5,158 bases of DNA. It comes from Dehalococcoidia bacterium (GTDB taxonomy: Bacteria; Chloroflexota; Dehalococcoidia; UBA3495; JAAXIE01). Below are positions 1-5,158 of the stretch, piece after piece (position 1 is the stretch's first letter; every line of letters starts with the position of its first letter). The translations under genes were made by a program, and so were the position numbers. The stretch is taken from assembly GCA_012270525.1 (NCBI GenBank), contig JAAXIE010000100.1:1-5158 (forward strand), in the 5' to 3' direction. The notes beneath the pieces were generated by a model. The model saw nothing but the letters and a program-made list of their open reading frames with translations. It had not been told where the DNA came from and did not search any database.

Positions 1-125
1 AATTGAGGCATCCTAGGCAATTGGCACAACCCATACAACTAAGCGACTGCGAATTCTGCGGTACAGAATCTCGTAAACCGGGCCGTTGTCCCGACTGCAT
101 GAGGGTAAACGGGGCCTCCGGATGA
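1..125 (+). CDS. C-terminal end of a zinc-ribbon protein (partial, enters from left edge)
   Basis: This is an open frame with first full codon at position 3 and a TGA stop at 123-125; no stop interrupts it back to the window edge. The 40 visible residues hold two cysteine pairs, CEFC (Cys codons at 48 and 57) and CPDC (Cys codons at 87 and 96), separated by nine residues rich in Arg, Lys and Gly. This CxxC-x9-CxxC layout is typical of a small structural zinc ribbon or knuckle. The stop overlaps the ATG of the next gene in an ATGA junction, which suggests translational coupling. The start and most of the protein may lie outside the window, although TTG codons at 3 and 21 leave room for a very short protein. 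The function is unknown. Genes upstream of ImmA/IrrE peptidases are often XRE-type regulators, but no helix-turn-helix is visible here. Confidence 0.5.
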   Translation, partial: LRHPRQLAQPIQLSDCEFCGTESRKPGRCPDCMRVNGASG

Positions 126-1006
126 AGACAAGAGCCAGGTCAGTTGGGCGAACGTTGCGAGCCCGTCTAATCGAGGCTGAATCGTCAGCCGAGCATTTCT
201 TGTTAAAGACTGGCGACCATTGGAACGGACATGTCACCTGGAGCGCCATGGTAAAGCTCGCAGGGGCCCATGGCGTAAACCGCGTAGCCAAGAGGCCGTT
301 AAGTGTAGCTGGCCTCTCCATGCCAATCGGTACTGGCAGGGCGATATTGGTCAATGACAGCGATACACCGGTGCGACAGCGCTTCACCCTCGCCCACGAG
401 ATCGCGCACCTGTTCTTGGACGAGGAGACAACGCGGGAGGTTTGGCTCAGGACACCACGGGGCCAAAACCATCAAGCCCACCGGACTTTGGAAACGTTTT
501 GCGACGACCTAGCATCTAGGATTCTGATGCCGAGAGCTTGGCTCGAAAGGGACTTGAAGGGCAAGAGCCCTATGCCGTCCCTGTTGCTCAAGCTGGCTGA
601 CCAATACGGCGTTTCAAGACAAGCATTCTGTATCAGGGCTATCAACTTCTTGGGTGGAGCCTACCACGTCGCCGAATGGTGCAAGACCACGGACAGCCAT
701 AGCCAGTCGAGCATCCGTCGGACATGGCAGGCCGCGGCCCGAGGCATGAGCCGCCTGATGCCAGAAGAAACTACGATGCACTCCCCTGTGGGGCACTTAC
801 TTCAAGAGTGCTTGGCCGACCACACAGCTTCGTATTCTGGAGAACTCGTTCGCGAGCACAAGAGCGAGTCTGTGGAGATGCGCGCCTGCCTGCTCCAAAA
901 AGGCCCTCATCCCACGATGATAGCGGTTACCCGGCGCTCTAAGGCCAGACAGAAGGCCAAACAATTGCAAGAGCAGCCGTGTGCTGTGTCAACTCACTCG
1001 CCTTAA
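122..1006 (+). CDS. ImmA/IrrE family zinc metallo-endopeptidase
   Basis: The 294-residue product has the gluzincin-like core of the ImmA/IrrE (COG2856) family. The zinc motif HEIAH is at residues 92-96, inside an RFTLAHEIAHLFLDEE stretch. The likely third ligand is Glu124, which begins ETFCDDLASRILMP, the family's usual second block. A short helical region around residues 162-178 (YGVSRQAF) resembles the VS-x-x-A segment that follows in these proteins. Family members cleave repressors or regulators, as ImmA does in ICEBs1 and IrrE does on DdrO in Deinococcus; the substrate here is unknown. The last ~105 residues are basic and Ser/Thr-rich and match nothing I recognise. I chose ATG 122 because it forms an ATGA overlap with the upstream zinc-ribbon gene; an in-frame TTG at 86 would add 12 residues without a clear ribosome site. 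Codon use (AGG, CTA, GTA, TTG) and lower GC set it apart from the downstream genes, so it may be acquired. Confidence 0.85.
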   Translation: MKTRARSVGRTLRARLIEAESSAEHFLLKTGDHWNGHVTWSAMVKLAGAHGVNRVAKRPLSVAGLSMPIGTGRAILVNDSDTPVRQRFTLAHEIAHLFLDEETTREVWLRTPRGQNHQAHRTLETFCDDLASRILMPRAWLERDLKGKSPMPSLLLKLADQYGVSRQAFCIRAINFLGGAYHVAEWCKTTDSHSQSSIRRTWQAAARGMSRLMPEETTMHSPVGHLLQECLADHTASYSGELVREHKSESVEMRACLLQKGPHPTMIAVTRRSKARQKAKQLQEQPCAVSTHSP

Positions 1007-1036
1007 GACTCTGAAATCGTTCCGTCCCTCCTCTAC

Positions 1037-1067
1037 GGGGCCCCTGGTTCCTCCCACCGGGGGCCCC
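1037..1067 (+). terminator. Strong hairpin, probable intrinsic terminator
   Basis: A 12-pair stem is formed by GGGGCCCCTGGT (1037-1048) and ACCGGGGGCCCC (1056-1067). It has one G-T wobble (1045 with 1059) and a 7-base loop (1049-1055). It lies 30 bases after the ImmA/IrrE stop and is followed by TCTCTATT, which is pyrimidine-rich but a poor run of T. It probably ends the peptidase transcript. The weak T tract leaves open a transcript-stabilising or attenuating role ahead of the next gene. Confidence 0.7.
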
Positions 1068-1083
1068 TCTCTATTGAGCGGCA

Positions 1084-1089
1084 TATGAT
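1084..1089 (+). promoter_or_regulatory. Possible -10 box for the PdxA-family gene
   Basis: TATGAT matches the TATAAT consensus at five of six positions and lies between the hairpin and the gene start, about 45 bases before the ATG. No acceptable -35 hexamer sits 16-18 bases upstream, because that position falls in the GC-rich hairpin. It is therefore only a candidate. Confidence 0.3.
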
Positions 1090-1123
1090 AGAGTAACCGT
1101 CGAATCGTCCATAACAACACCGT

Positions 1124-1128
1124 GGAGG
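1124..1128 (+). promoter_or_regulatory. Ribosome binding site that decides the PdxA-family start
   Basis: GGAGG sits 5 bases before ATG 1134. An in-frame GTG at 1122 overlaps this element and so could not use it; this favours ATG 1134 over the longer reading. Confidence 0.7.
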
Positions 1129-1133
1129 CATTG

Positions 1134-2144
1134 ATGGCGGAGCAGCGCAGGCCGGTGGTGGCCGTGACCATGGGAGACCCCTGTGGCATCGGGCCCGAGG
1201 TGATCGCCAAGGCTTTGGCCTCTCCCGATGTGTACGAGACGTGCCGCCCGCTGGTTATCGGCAACGAATGGTGCATGCAGCAGGCCTTGGACCTGGTGGG
1301 GTCGAACCTGAAGCCACGCCGGTGCACCACACCGCTGGGACCCAACGGGGCGACCGATTCCGTGGACTTCCTGGATCCCGGCAACCTGAACGTTGAGGAC
1401 GTCACTGTGGGGCGGATATCCCCCACATGCGGCAGGGCAGCCATGGAATGGGTGGCCACGGCGGGCAAACTGGCCATGGCTGGCGAGGTGGATGCGATAG
1501 CCACGGCTCCCGTAAACAAAGAGGCCGCCAGCCTGGGCGGTTACAGTGCTATCGGGCACACTGAGCTGTTCCAAGAGTTGGCTGGCTCTCCCACCGTGGC
1601 CACCATGCTCATGTCGGGAAATCTCCGGGTGGTGCACCTCACCACGCACCGGTCCCTCCGTCGGGCCCTGGACTATGTGACCAGAGACCGCATCTCCAGT
1701 TTCCTGCAACTGACCCACGACACCTTTGGACGATGGGGGATGCCGAATCCCCGTATCGGTGTCGCGGCCCTCAACCCTCACGGTAGCGACGGCGGCCTGC
1801 TGGGGCACGAGGAAGCCGAGGAGATCGGCCCAGCAGTGGAAGCAGTCCGCGAGGGGGGCGTGAACGCCACCGGCCCCGTACCAGCCGACAGCGTGTTCCA
1901 CCAAGCCATCAGTGGCCGCTTTGATGTGGTACTGGCGATGTTCCACGACCAGGGTCACATCCCGGTCAAGGTCCACGGTTTCGAACGCAGCATCACGGCC
2001 AACCTCGGCCTGCCCTTCATTCGCACGTCCGTAGACCACGGGACTGCCTTCGACATCGCTGGTCAGGGCATCGCCGACCATCTGAGCATGATTGAGGCCA
2101 TCAAGTTGGCCCAAACCTTCGCCCGCGGACAGGGATTGGGCTGA
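1134..2144 (+). CDS. pdxA: PdxA-family dehydrogenase (4-hydroxythreonine-4-phosphate or D-threonate-4-phosphate dehydrogenase)
   Basis: The 336-residue product is close to the family's usual ~330. The N-terminal block TMGDPCGIGPE is at residues 12-22, TAPVNKEA at 124-131, and the three metal-binding histidines are present: GHTEL (His142), NPH (His216) and FHDQGH (His271), matching E. coli His166, His211 and His266. The RTSVDHGTAFDIAG block at 297-310 is also typical. PdxA oxidises 4-phosphohydroxy-L-threonine with NAD in the cytosol during pyridoxal phosphate synthesis. Here the third block reads HDQGHIPVK and HGFE rather than the HDQGLPVLKYQGF I recall for E. coli PdxA. That variant resembles PdxA2 proteins, which act on D-threonate 4-phosphate. 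No DtnK-type kinase or other pdx gene is in the window, so the substrate is undecided. Family membership is very secure; the gene symbol in its strict sense is not. proC follows after 59 bases with its own promoter. Confidence 0.92.
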   Translation: MAEQRRPVVAVTMGDPCGIGPEVIAKALASPDVYETCRPLVIGNEWCMQQALDLVGSNLKPRRCTTPLGPNGATDSVDFLDPGNLNVEDVTVGRISPTCGRAAMEWVATAGKLAMAGEVDAIATAPVNKEAASLGGYSAIGHTELFQELAGSPTVATMLMSGNLRVVHLTTHRSLRRALDYVTRDRISSFLQLTHDTFGRWGMPNPRIGVAALNPHGSDGGLLGHEEAEEIGPAVEAVREGGVNATGPVPADSVFHQAISGRFDVVLAMFHDQGHIPVKVHGFERSITANLGLPFIRTSVDHGTAFDIAGQGIADHLSMIEAIKLAQTFARGQGLG

Positions 2145-2152
2145 GAGACCGA

Positions 2153-2161
2153 TGATATAAT
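2153..2161 (+). promoter_or_regulatory. Extended -10 promoter upstream of proC
   Basis: TGATATAAT is a perfect extended -10 (TGn followed by TATAAT). It begins 9 bases after the upstream gene's stop, which predicts a transcript start near 2168, about 36 bases before proC. The -35 side is weak (TTGGGC at 2136-2141 is only 14 bases away), which an extended -10 can tolerate. It would give proC and yggT a promoter independent of the dehydrogenase gene. Confidence 0.6.
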
Positions 2162-2193
2162 TCTGCACCTAGCCAGTTGATTTCTCCGGGTCT

Positions 2194-2200
2194 GAGGTGA
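2194..2200 (+). promoter_or_regulatory. Ribosome binding site supporting the TTG start of proC
   Basis: GAGGTGA lies just before TTG 2204, with 6 bases between GAGG and the start. The in-frame TGA at 2198-2200, inside this element, rules out any longer reading. Confidence 0.65.
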
Positions 2201-2203
2201 GGC

Positions 2204-3010
2204 TTGAGGCTATCCTTCATCGGTGGCGGTGCCATGGCCGAGGCCATAATCCGCGGCGTCCTGGACAAGGGGATTGCCCCTGCTTCCGACATTTCAGTCG
2301 GCGAGGCCATTGAGCAACGCTGCCAGTGGTTGCGCCAGACCCACGGGATCGCCGCCACCACCGACAACCTGGAAGCTGCCCAATCGGGCGACCTCGTGGT
2401 GCTGGCCATCAAACCCCAGAACCTCCCCGAAGTGATGGGCCAACTCAAGGGGCGACTCAAGTCCCGGCAAGCCGCCCTGTCCATCATCGCGGGTGCCCGG
2501 ATGTCCACCATCACCGAGGGATTGGGGCATTCCAGCGTCATACGCGTGATGCCAAACACTCCGGCCCAGATCGGCGAGGGCATCAGCATGTGGACATGCT
2601 CCCCGGAGGTAGACGGCACCATGCGGGAGCGAGCACAAGCCGTTCTCAGCACCATGGGGCCTCATATCGAGGTGGATGACGAGAAGTACATGGACATGGC
2701 CACGGCCCTGAGCGCCAGCGGCCCAGCCTATGTGTTCACCTTCATAGAGGCCCTGATCGATTCCGGCGTCCACCTTGGCCTGCCACGAGAGACGGCCCGG
2801 TCCCTTGCGCTGCAGACCGTGCTGGGAAGCGCCTCCCTCGTCAAGCAGACGGGCAAGCATCCCGCCGAACTGCGCGACATGGTGACCTCGCCCGGCGGGA
2901 CCACAGCTGAAGCCCTTCTCGCATTGGAGGAGGGCGGCTTCCGGGCTACGGTGGGCAATGCCGTGTTGGCGGCCTATAAGAAATCGGTCGAACTCGGCAA
3001 GAAAGAATGA
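2204..3010 (+). CDS. proC: Pyrroline-5-carboxylate reductase
   Basis: ProC reduces 1-pyrroline-5-carboxylate to L-proline with NAD(P)H, the last step of proline synthesis, in the cytosol. The 268-residue length equals the usual size (E. coli about 269). The Rossmann nucleotide loop GGGAMA is at residues 7-12, VLAIKPQ at 66-72, the conserved RVMPNTP at 114-120, the ALSASGPAY helix start at 168-176, and the C-terminal signature with SPGGTT at 229-234 followed by LEEGGF. All key motifs are intact. The start is TTG: an in-frame stop lies 6 bases upstream, and the next ATG (2234) would remove the dinucleotide-binding strand. A dedicated promoter lies upstream, and yggT begins 7 bases after the stop, a pairing seen in many bacteria (for example Pseudomonas). 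Confidence 0.96.
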   Translation: MRLSFIGGGAMAEAIIRGVLDKGIAPASDISVGEAIEQRCQWLRQTHGIAATTDNLEAAQSGDLVVLAIKPQNLPEVMGQLKGRLKSRQAALSIIAGARMSTITEGLGHSSVIRVMPNTPAQIGEGISMWTCSPEVDGTMRERAQAVLSTMGPHIEVDDEKYMDMATALSASGPAYVFTFIEALIDSGVHLGLPRETARSLALQTVLGSASLVKQTGKHPAELRDMVTSPGGTTAEALLALEEGGFRATVGNAVLAAYKKSVELGKKE

Positions 3011-3017
3011 TGGAGCC

Positions 3018-3266
3018 TTGATCCTGGTAACGATACTCAAGGTGTTCATCATCATCCTCATCGTGGCCATCTTCGCTAGGACAATCCTATCCTGGTTCCC
3101 CACGGCCAACACCCTCAACCCACTGGTTGCCATCATCTACCAGTTGACCGAACCGATCCTGCTTCCCCTGCGGAAGGTCGTGCCCCGAATGGGCATGTTC
3201 GACTTCACCCCCACCATCGCCCTGCTGATCCTGTTCCTCGTGCTGGCACTGTTGGGTGGCGTGTGA
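3018..3266 (+). CDS. YggT family integral membrane protein
   Basis: This is an 82-residue, two-helix membrane protein. The predicted helices are residues 2-20 and 66-82. Between them are the YggT hallmarks: Arg21, SWFP at 25-28, LTEPILLPLR at 43-52, and an Asp62/Pro65 segment just before the second helix. The family's molecular role is not settled; members have been linked to osmotic tolerance and, in some lineages, cell division or photosystem assembly. The start is uncertain. TTG 3018 gives the expected length, but GGAG (3012-3015) is only 2 bases ahead of it. The longer reading from ATG 2958 would overlap proC by 53 bases and add a polar, unrelated N-terminus, so I reject it. The position directly after proC suggests co-transcription. 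Confidence 0.85.
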   Translation: MILVTILKVFIIILIVAIFARTILSWFPTANTLNPLVAIIYQLTEPILLPLRKVVPRMGMFDFTPTIALLILFLVLALLGGV

Positions 3267-3303
3267 CGCCTACCCGCGCGACGTCCGCGGCGTTCCACCA
3301 TTC

Positions 3304-3333
3304 TTGACCGACCGGAATATCGGCACGTACAAT
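3304..3333 (+). promoter_or_regulatory. Sigma70-type promoter for the padR operon
   Basis: TTGACC (3304-3309, 5 of 6 matches to TTGACA) and TACAAT (3328-3333, 5 of 6 matches to TATAAT) are separated by 18 bases. Transcription would start near 3340, about 23 bases before padR. The spacer contains the imperfect palindrome CCGA-N8-TCGG (3308-3323), which is a possible operator. Confidence 0.65.
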
Positions 3334-3362
3334 CCCTTCAACATGCGGGAACAGGTGCGCTT

Positions 3363-3695
3363 ATGAACCAGAAGGAACTGCTGAAAGGCAACACGGAAAC
3401 GTTGCTCCTGTCCCTTCTGACCCAAGAGGCGATGTACGGCTATCAGATCGTCAAGGAGATGGAGCGACGCAGCAGCGGCTACTTCCAGTTCAAGGAGGGC
3501 ACCCTCTATCCCGCATTGCACCGGCTGGAGGAAGCCCGTCTGGTGGAAGGGCGCTGGCAAGAGACCAACATGGGTTCGGCCCGGCGCTACTACTACATCA
3601 CGGCAAAGGGTGAACGCGTGCTGTCGGAGAGGACCAGAGAGTGGAACCGGTTCGCCACCGCTGTCAACGCGATCATGGTCCCTGAACCCCAATAG
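3363..3695 (+). CDS. PadR family transcriptional regulator (short form)
   Basis: This 110-residue winged-helix regulator is of the compact PadR type. Residues 1-60 show the family pattern: MYGYQI at 24-29, then EGTLYPALHRLE at 45-56, the DNA-recognition helix region. The wing follows at 64-80 with an R-YYYIT strand. The tail from 85 to 103, including Trp94, would form the dimerising C-terminal helix. Such proteins usually repress their own promoter and a neighbouring gene for membrane, efflux or envelope-stress functions, and release DNA when a ligand or partner binds. AGGTG (3353-3357) lies 5 bases before the ATG. The next gene starts 25 bases after the stop and encodes a HAAS-like membrane protein, a typical PadR partner, so the two likely form one operon read from the promoter at 3304-3333. 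Autoregulation is inferred. Confidence 0.92.
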   Translation: MNQKELLKGNTETLLLSLLTQEAMYGYQIVKEMERRSSGYFQFKEGTLYPALHRLEEARLVEGRWQETNMGSARRYYYITAKGERVLSERTREWNRFATAVNAIMVPEPQ

Positions 3696-3707
3696 CTTTC
3701 CGCTGAC

Positions 3708-3712
3708 GAGGT
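3708..3712 (+). promoter_or_regulatory. Ribosome binding site for the membrane-protein gene with TTG start
   Basis: GAGGT lies 8 bases before TTG 3721 and supports this non-ATG start. The first downstream ATG codons would cut into the N-terminal HAAS-like domain. Confidence 0.6.
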
Positions 3713-3720
3713 AGCCACCG

Positions 3721-4725
3721 TTGGACCAAGAACTCCGTCCCTACCTCCGCAGCCTCGCCAAGCGGCTGAGGCTTGATCCCGCTACTCAGCAGAATATCCT
3801 CCTTGAACTCCGGGGGCACCTGGAGGACAAGGCCCAGGACCTGCAGTCCGCCGGGGTCTCGCGCAAGGAGGCCCTGCAAAGGGCCATGCAGTACATGGGC
3901 AAGCCCGCCCATGTGGCCAGCAGGATTTACGCCATCCACAGCCGTGGGTCGTGGAGGGATATCCTGCTGGCCACGGTTCCCCACCTCCTGCTAGCAGCCC
4001 TCTTTGCCCTCAACCTGTGGACGCGCTACGCCCTTCTTGTAGTGGTGCTCCTCGGTGTGGCCATTGTCGCCATCCGTTGCTGGCGCAAGGGCAAGCCCAA
4101 GTGGAGCTATTCGTGGCTGGGGTACTGCATGGCGGCCCCTGCCTTATCCTGGCTCCTGGCCACCATGGCCCTGTTCTATGGGGCTTGGACCTTCCTCACC
4201 ACGGGGGGATTGCCCTTCACGCCCGCACTCTACCTGCTCATACTCGCGTATATTCCTTTCTCCCTCTGGGTGATGGCCCGGGTGGTGGTGCCCCTGGTGA
4301 AGCAGGACTGGTTGATGGCCTCTTTCAGTGCATTGCCCTTCCCCTTCCTCACCACCTGGCTACTGTTCTTCAACTCGCAAGGCACCCTGTGGGGGCAGGA
4401 CAAGGTGAGCCTGCGAGAGACCGATGGAGACAGGGCTCTGGTGTTCCTGGCTCTTGCCATCACCACCGGTGCCTTCTTCATGATTGGTAGTCGCCTGTTG
4501 AAGATAGGCCTCCTGACCGTCTCCACGGCGTTGATGGTCGCCTTCACGGTAGTCTCCATTCCGGTAAGCTTCGGCATACTGGCAGCGATCCTCATCATCC
4601 TCGCATCCGTCGCCTTTCTTCTGAGTCCTGCCGTGCTGGGGTCGAAGCTGGAGAACGAGGACGAGACCATAGACCTCATCGAAGGCGCCGAGACTCCGTC
4701 CCATTGGTCACCCAACGCCAGGTAG
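3721..4725 (+). CDS. HAAS/permease-prefix-like domain membrane protein, PadR partner
   Basis: The 334-residue product has two parts. Residues 1-75 form a soluble, charged helical domain (LRSLAKRLRLDP, LLELRGHLEDKAQDL, SRKEALQRAMQYMGKP) that resembles the HAAS (HPSF-associated alpha-helical sensor-like), DUF1700 or permease-prefix domain. From residue 80 to about 303 it is strongly hydrophobic, with 7-8 likely membrane helices near 81-98, 102-120, 136-158, 168-190, 198-217, 237-257, 261-280 and 283-303. An acidic tail ends the protein. HAAS domains are commonly encoded next to PadR regulators and are thought to sense a signal and control PadR activity; this gene follows padR by 25 bases. I recognise no transporter or enzyme signature in the membrane part, and no ABC ATPase is nearby. 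Its job is probably sensory or envelope-related, by inference. The GC-rich codon use matches its neighbours. Confidence 0.75.
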   Translation: MDQELRPYLRSLAKRLRLDPATQQNILLELRGHLEDKAQDLQSAGVSRKEALQRAMQYMGKPAHVASRIYAIHSRGSWRDILLATVPHLLLAALFALNLWTRYALLVVVLLGVAIVAIRCWRKGKPKWSYSWLGYCMAAPALSWLLATMALFYGAWTFLTTGGLPFTPALYLLILAYIPFSLWVMARVVVPLVKQDWLMASFSALPFPFLTTWLLFFNSQGTLWGQDKVSLRETDGDRALVFLALAITTGAFFMIGSRLLKIGLLTVSTALMVAFTVVSIPVSFGILAAILIILASVAFLLSPAVLGSKLENEDETIDLIEGAETPSHWSPNAR

Positions 4726-5158
4726 CTCTTGTCGTTGACAGCAGTGCCTGCCTGCCTGCTGGAATGACCCAGCAATGGCAGATTGGGATCGTTCCCCACA
4801 CCCTGGTAATTGACGGCACAGTGCTACGGGACGGCATTGATATCGGGCCCGCGCAGTTCTATCAGTCGCTGGGCCAGGGTTTCAAGGCCGTCACCACCTC
4901 AGCCCCCAACCCCAAGGCCTTCCAGGAAGCCTTCGCCTCAGCCCATGCCATCGCATCCGACGTCCTATGCATCGTACTGGCTTCCCGCTTGAGCTCCGCC
5001 TACGATGCCGCCCAAATGGCTGCAACGAACACCGGCCGTGCCATCCCGGGATTGAGGGTCCACGTTATCGACAGTCGAACTGCAGCCGGAGGATGCGCTC
5101 TGCTGGCCCTGGATTTGGCCCGGGCATCTTCTTGCGGGCTTGGACTCGAGGCCCTAGT
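4704..5158 (+). CDS. DegV family protein, 5' part (fatty-acid-binding, FakB-like)
   Basis: The frame is open from TTG 4704 to the right edge, giving 151 residues, about half of the ~280 usual for the family. Motifs in order are VVDSSACLP at 10-18 (family form TDSTADLP), a RDGIDI segment at 42-47 leading to a helix, VTTSAP at 63-68, SSAYDAA at 97-103 (family form SGTYQSA) and VIDSRTAAGG at 121-130. DegV proteins bind a single fatty acid; those called FakB present it to the kinase FakA for acyl-phosphate formation and phospholipid synthesis. The C-terminal half and any FakA gene are outside the window. TTG 4704 is the only nearby start that keeps the first strand; it overlaps the end of the membrane-protein gene by 22 bases and has only a weak ribosome site. 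ATG 4764 would delete the first motif. Cys16 replaces the usual Asp. Confidence 0.85.
   Translation, partial: MVTQRQVALVVDSSACLPAGMTQQWQIGIVPHTLVIDGTVLRDGIDIGPAQFYQSLGQGFKAVTTSAPNPKAFQEAFASAHAIASDVLCIVLASRLSSAYDAAQMAATNTGRAIPGLRVHVIDSRTAAGGCALLALDLARASSCGLGLEAL

Noticed and set aside
86..121. TTG 86 as the start of the ImmA/IrrE peptidase
   Set aside because: There is no ribosome site ahead of it, it overlaps the upstream zinc-ribbon frame by 40 bases, and ATG 122 forms a standard ATGA junction.
1071..2168. 365-residue open frame on the minus strand
   Set aside because: It lies entirely opposite the PdxA-family gene, has His/Gly/Gln-rich low-complexity composition and no family motif; it is a GC-driven antisense frame.
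2146..2193. Inverted repeat AGACC (2146-2150) / GGTCT (2189-2193) flanking the proC promoter
   Set aside because: The arms are five bases with a 38-base gap, which is within chance expectation.
2958..3017. Longer N-terminus for the YggT protein from ATG 2958
   Set aside because: It would read 53 bases of proC in another frame and add a polar, Arg-rich segment ahead of the first membrane helix, unlike YggT proteins.
2294..3136. 280-residue open frame on the minus strand
   Set aside because: It lies antisense to proC and yggT, both of which have complete family motifs; its own product shows no recognisable domain.
3265..3293. Hairpin after yggT (CCGCG 3274-3278 with CGCGG 3286-3290, or ACGCC with GGCGT) as a terminator
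   Set aside because: The stems are only five pairs, the two foldings compete, and no T tract follows; GC-rich sequence alone could explain it.
3951..4490. 179-residue plus-strand frame inside the membrane-protein gene
   Set aside because: It is a Pro/His/Gly-rich alternate frame of a gene with clear membrane helices and a good ribosome site; it has no supporting start signal.

Overview
This window is ordinary bacterial chromosome with dense, all plus-strand coding and roughly 60% GC. Seven genes and one gene tail are supported. Four of the starts I favour are TTG (proC, yggT, the HAAS-type membrane gene and degV). The mix of a PdxA-family dehydrogenase, proC next to a YggT gene, a PadR regulator paired with a HAAS-like membrane protein, and a DegV protein would fit a Chloroflexota (Dehalococcoidia/SAR202-like) genome. 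That placement is inference from gene content and start usage; no marker gene in the window proves it.

Region 1 (1-1006) looks like the end of an accessory module. The last 40 codons of a gene entering from the left encode a four-cysteine zinc ribbon, and its stop overlaps the ATG of an ImmA/IrrE-type zinc metallopeptidase by 4 bases (ATGA). A strong hairpin at 1037-1067 closes this unit.

Region 2 (1134-3266) is a metabolic run: a PdxA-family dehydrogenase whose motifs lean toward the PdxA2 (D-threonate 4-phosphate dehydrogenase) type, then proC (last step of proline synthesis) with its own extended -10 promoter, then a two-helix YggT membrane protein 7 bases after proC.

Region 3 (3304-5158) starts with a good sigma70-type promoter and runs padR, a HAAS/permease-prefix-like membrane protein of 7-8 predicted helices, and the 5' half of a DegV (fatty-acid-binding) gene that overlaps the membrane gene and leaves the window. 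PadR and HAAS-type genes commonly travel together and are thought to form a transcriptional/membrane regulatory pair.

There is no stretch over 300 bases without a gene. I see no tRNA, rRNA, CRISPR array, transposase or attachment site. No convincingly new system is visible. The points most worth a second look are the zinc-ribbon/ImmA pair cut by the left edge, the PdxA-versus-PdxA2 question, and the PadR-HAAS pair with no recognisable transporter partner in the window.
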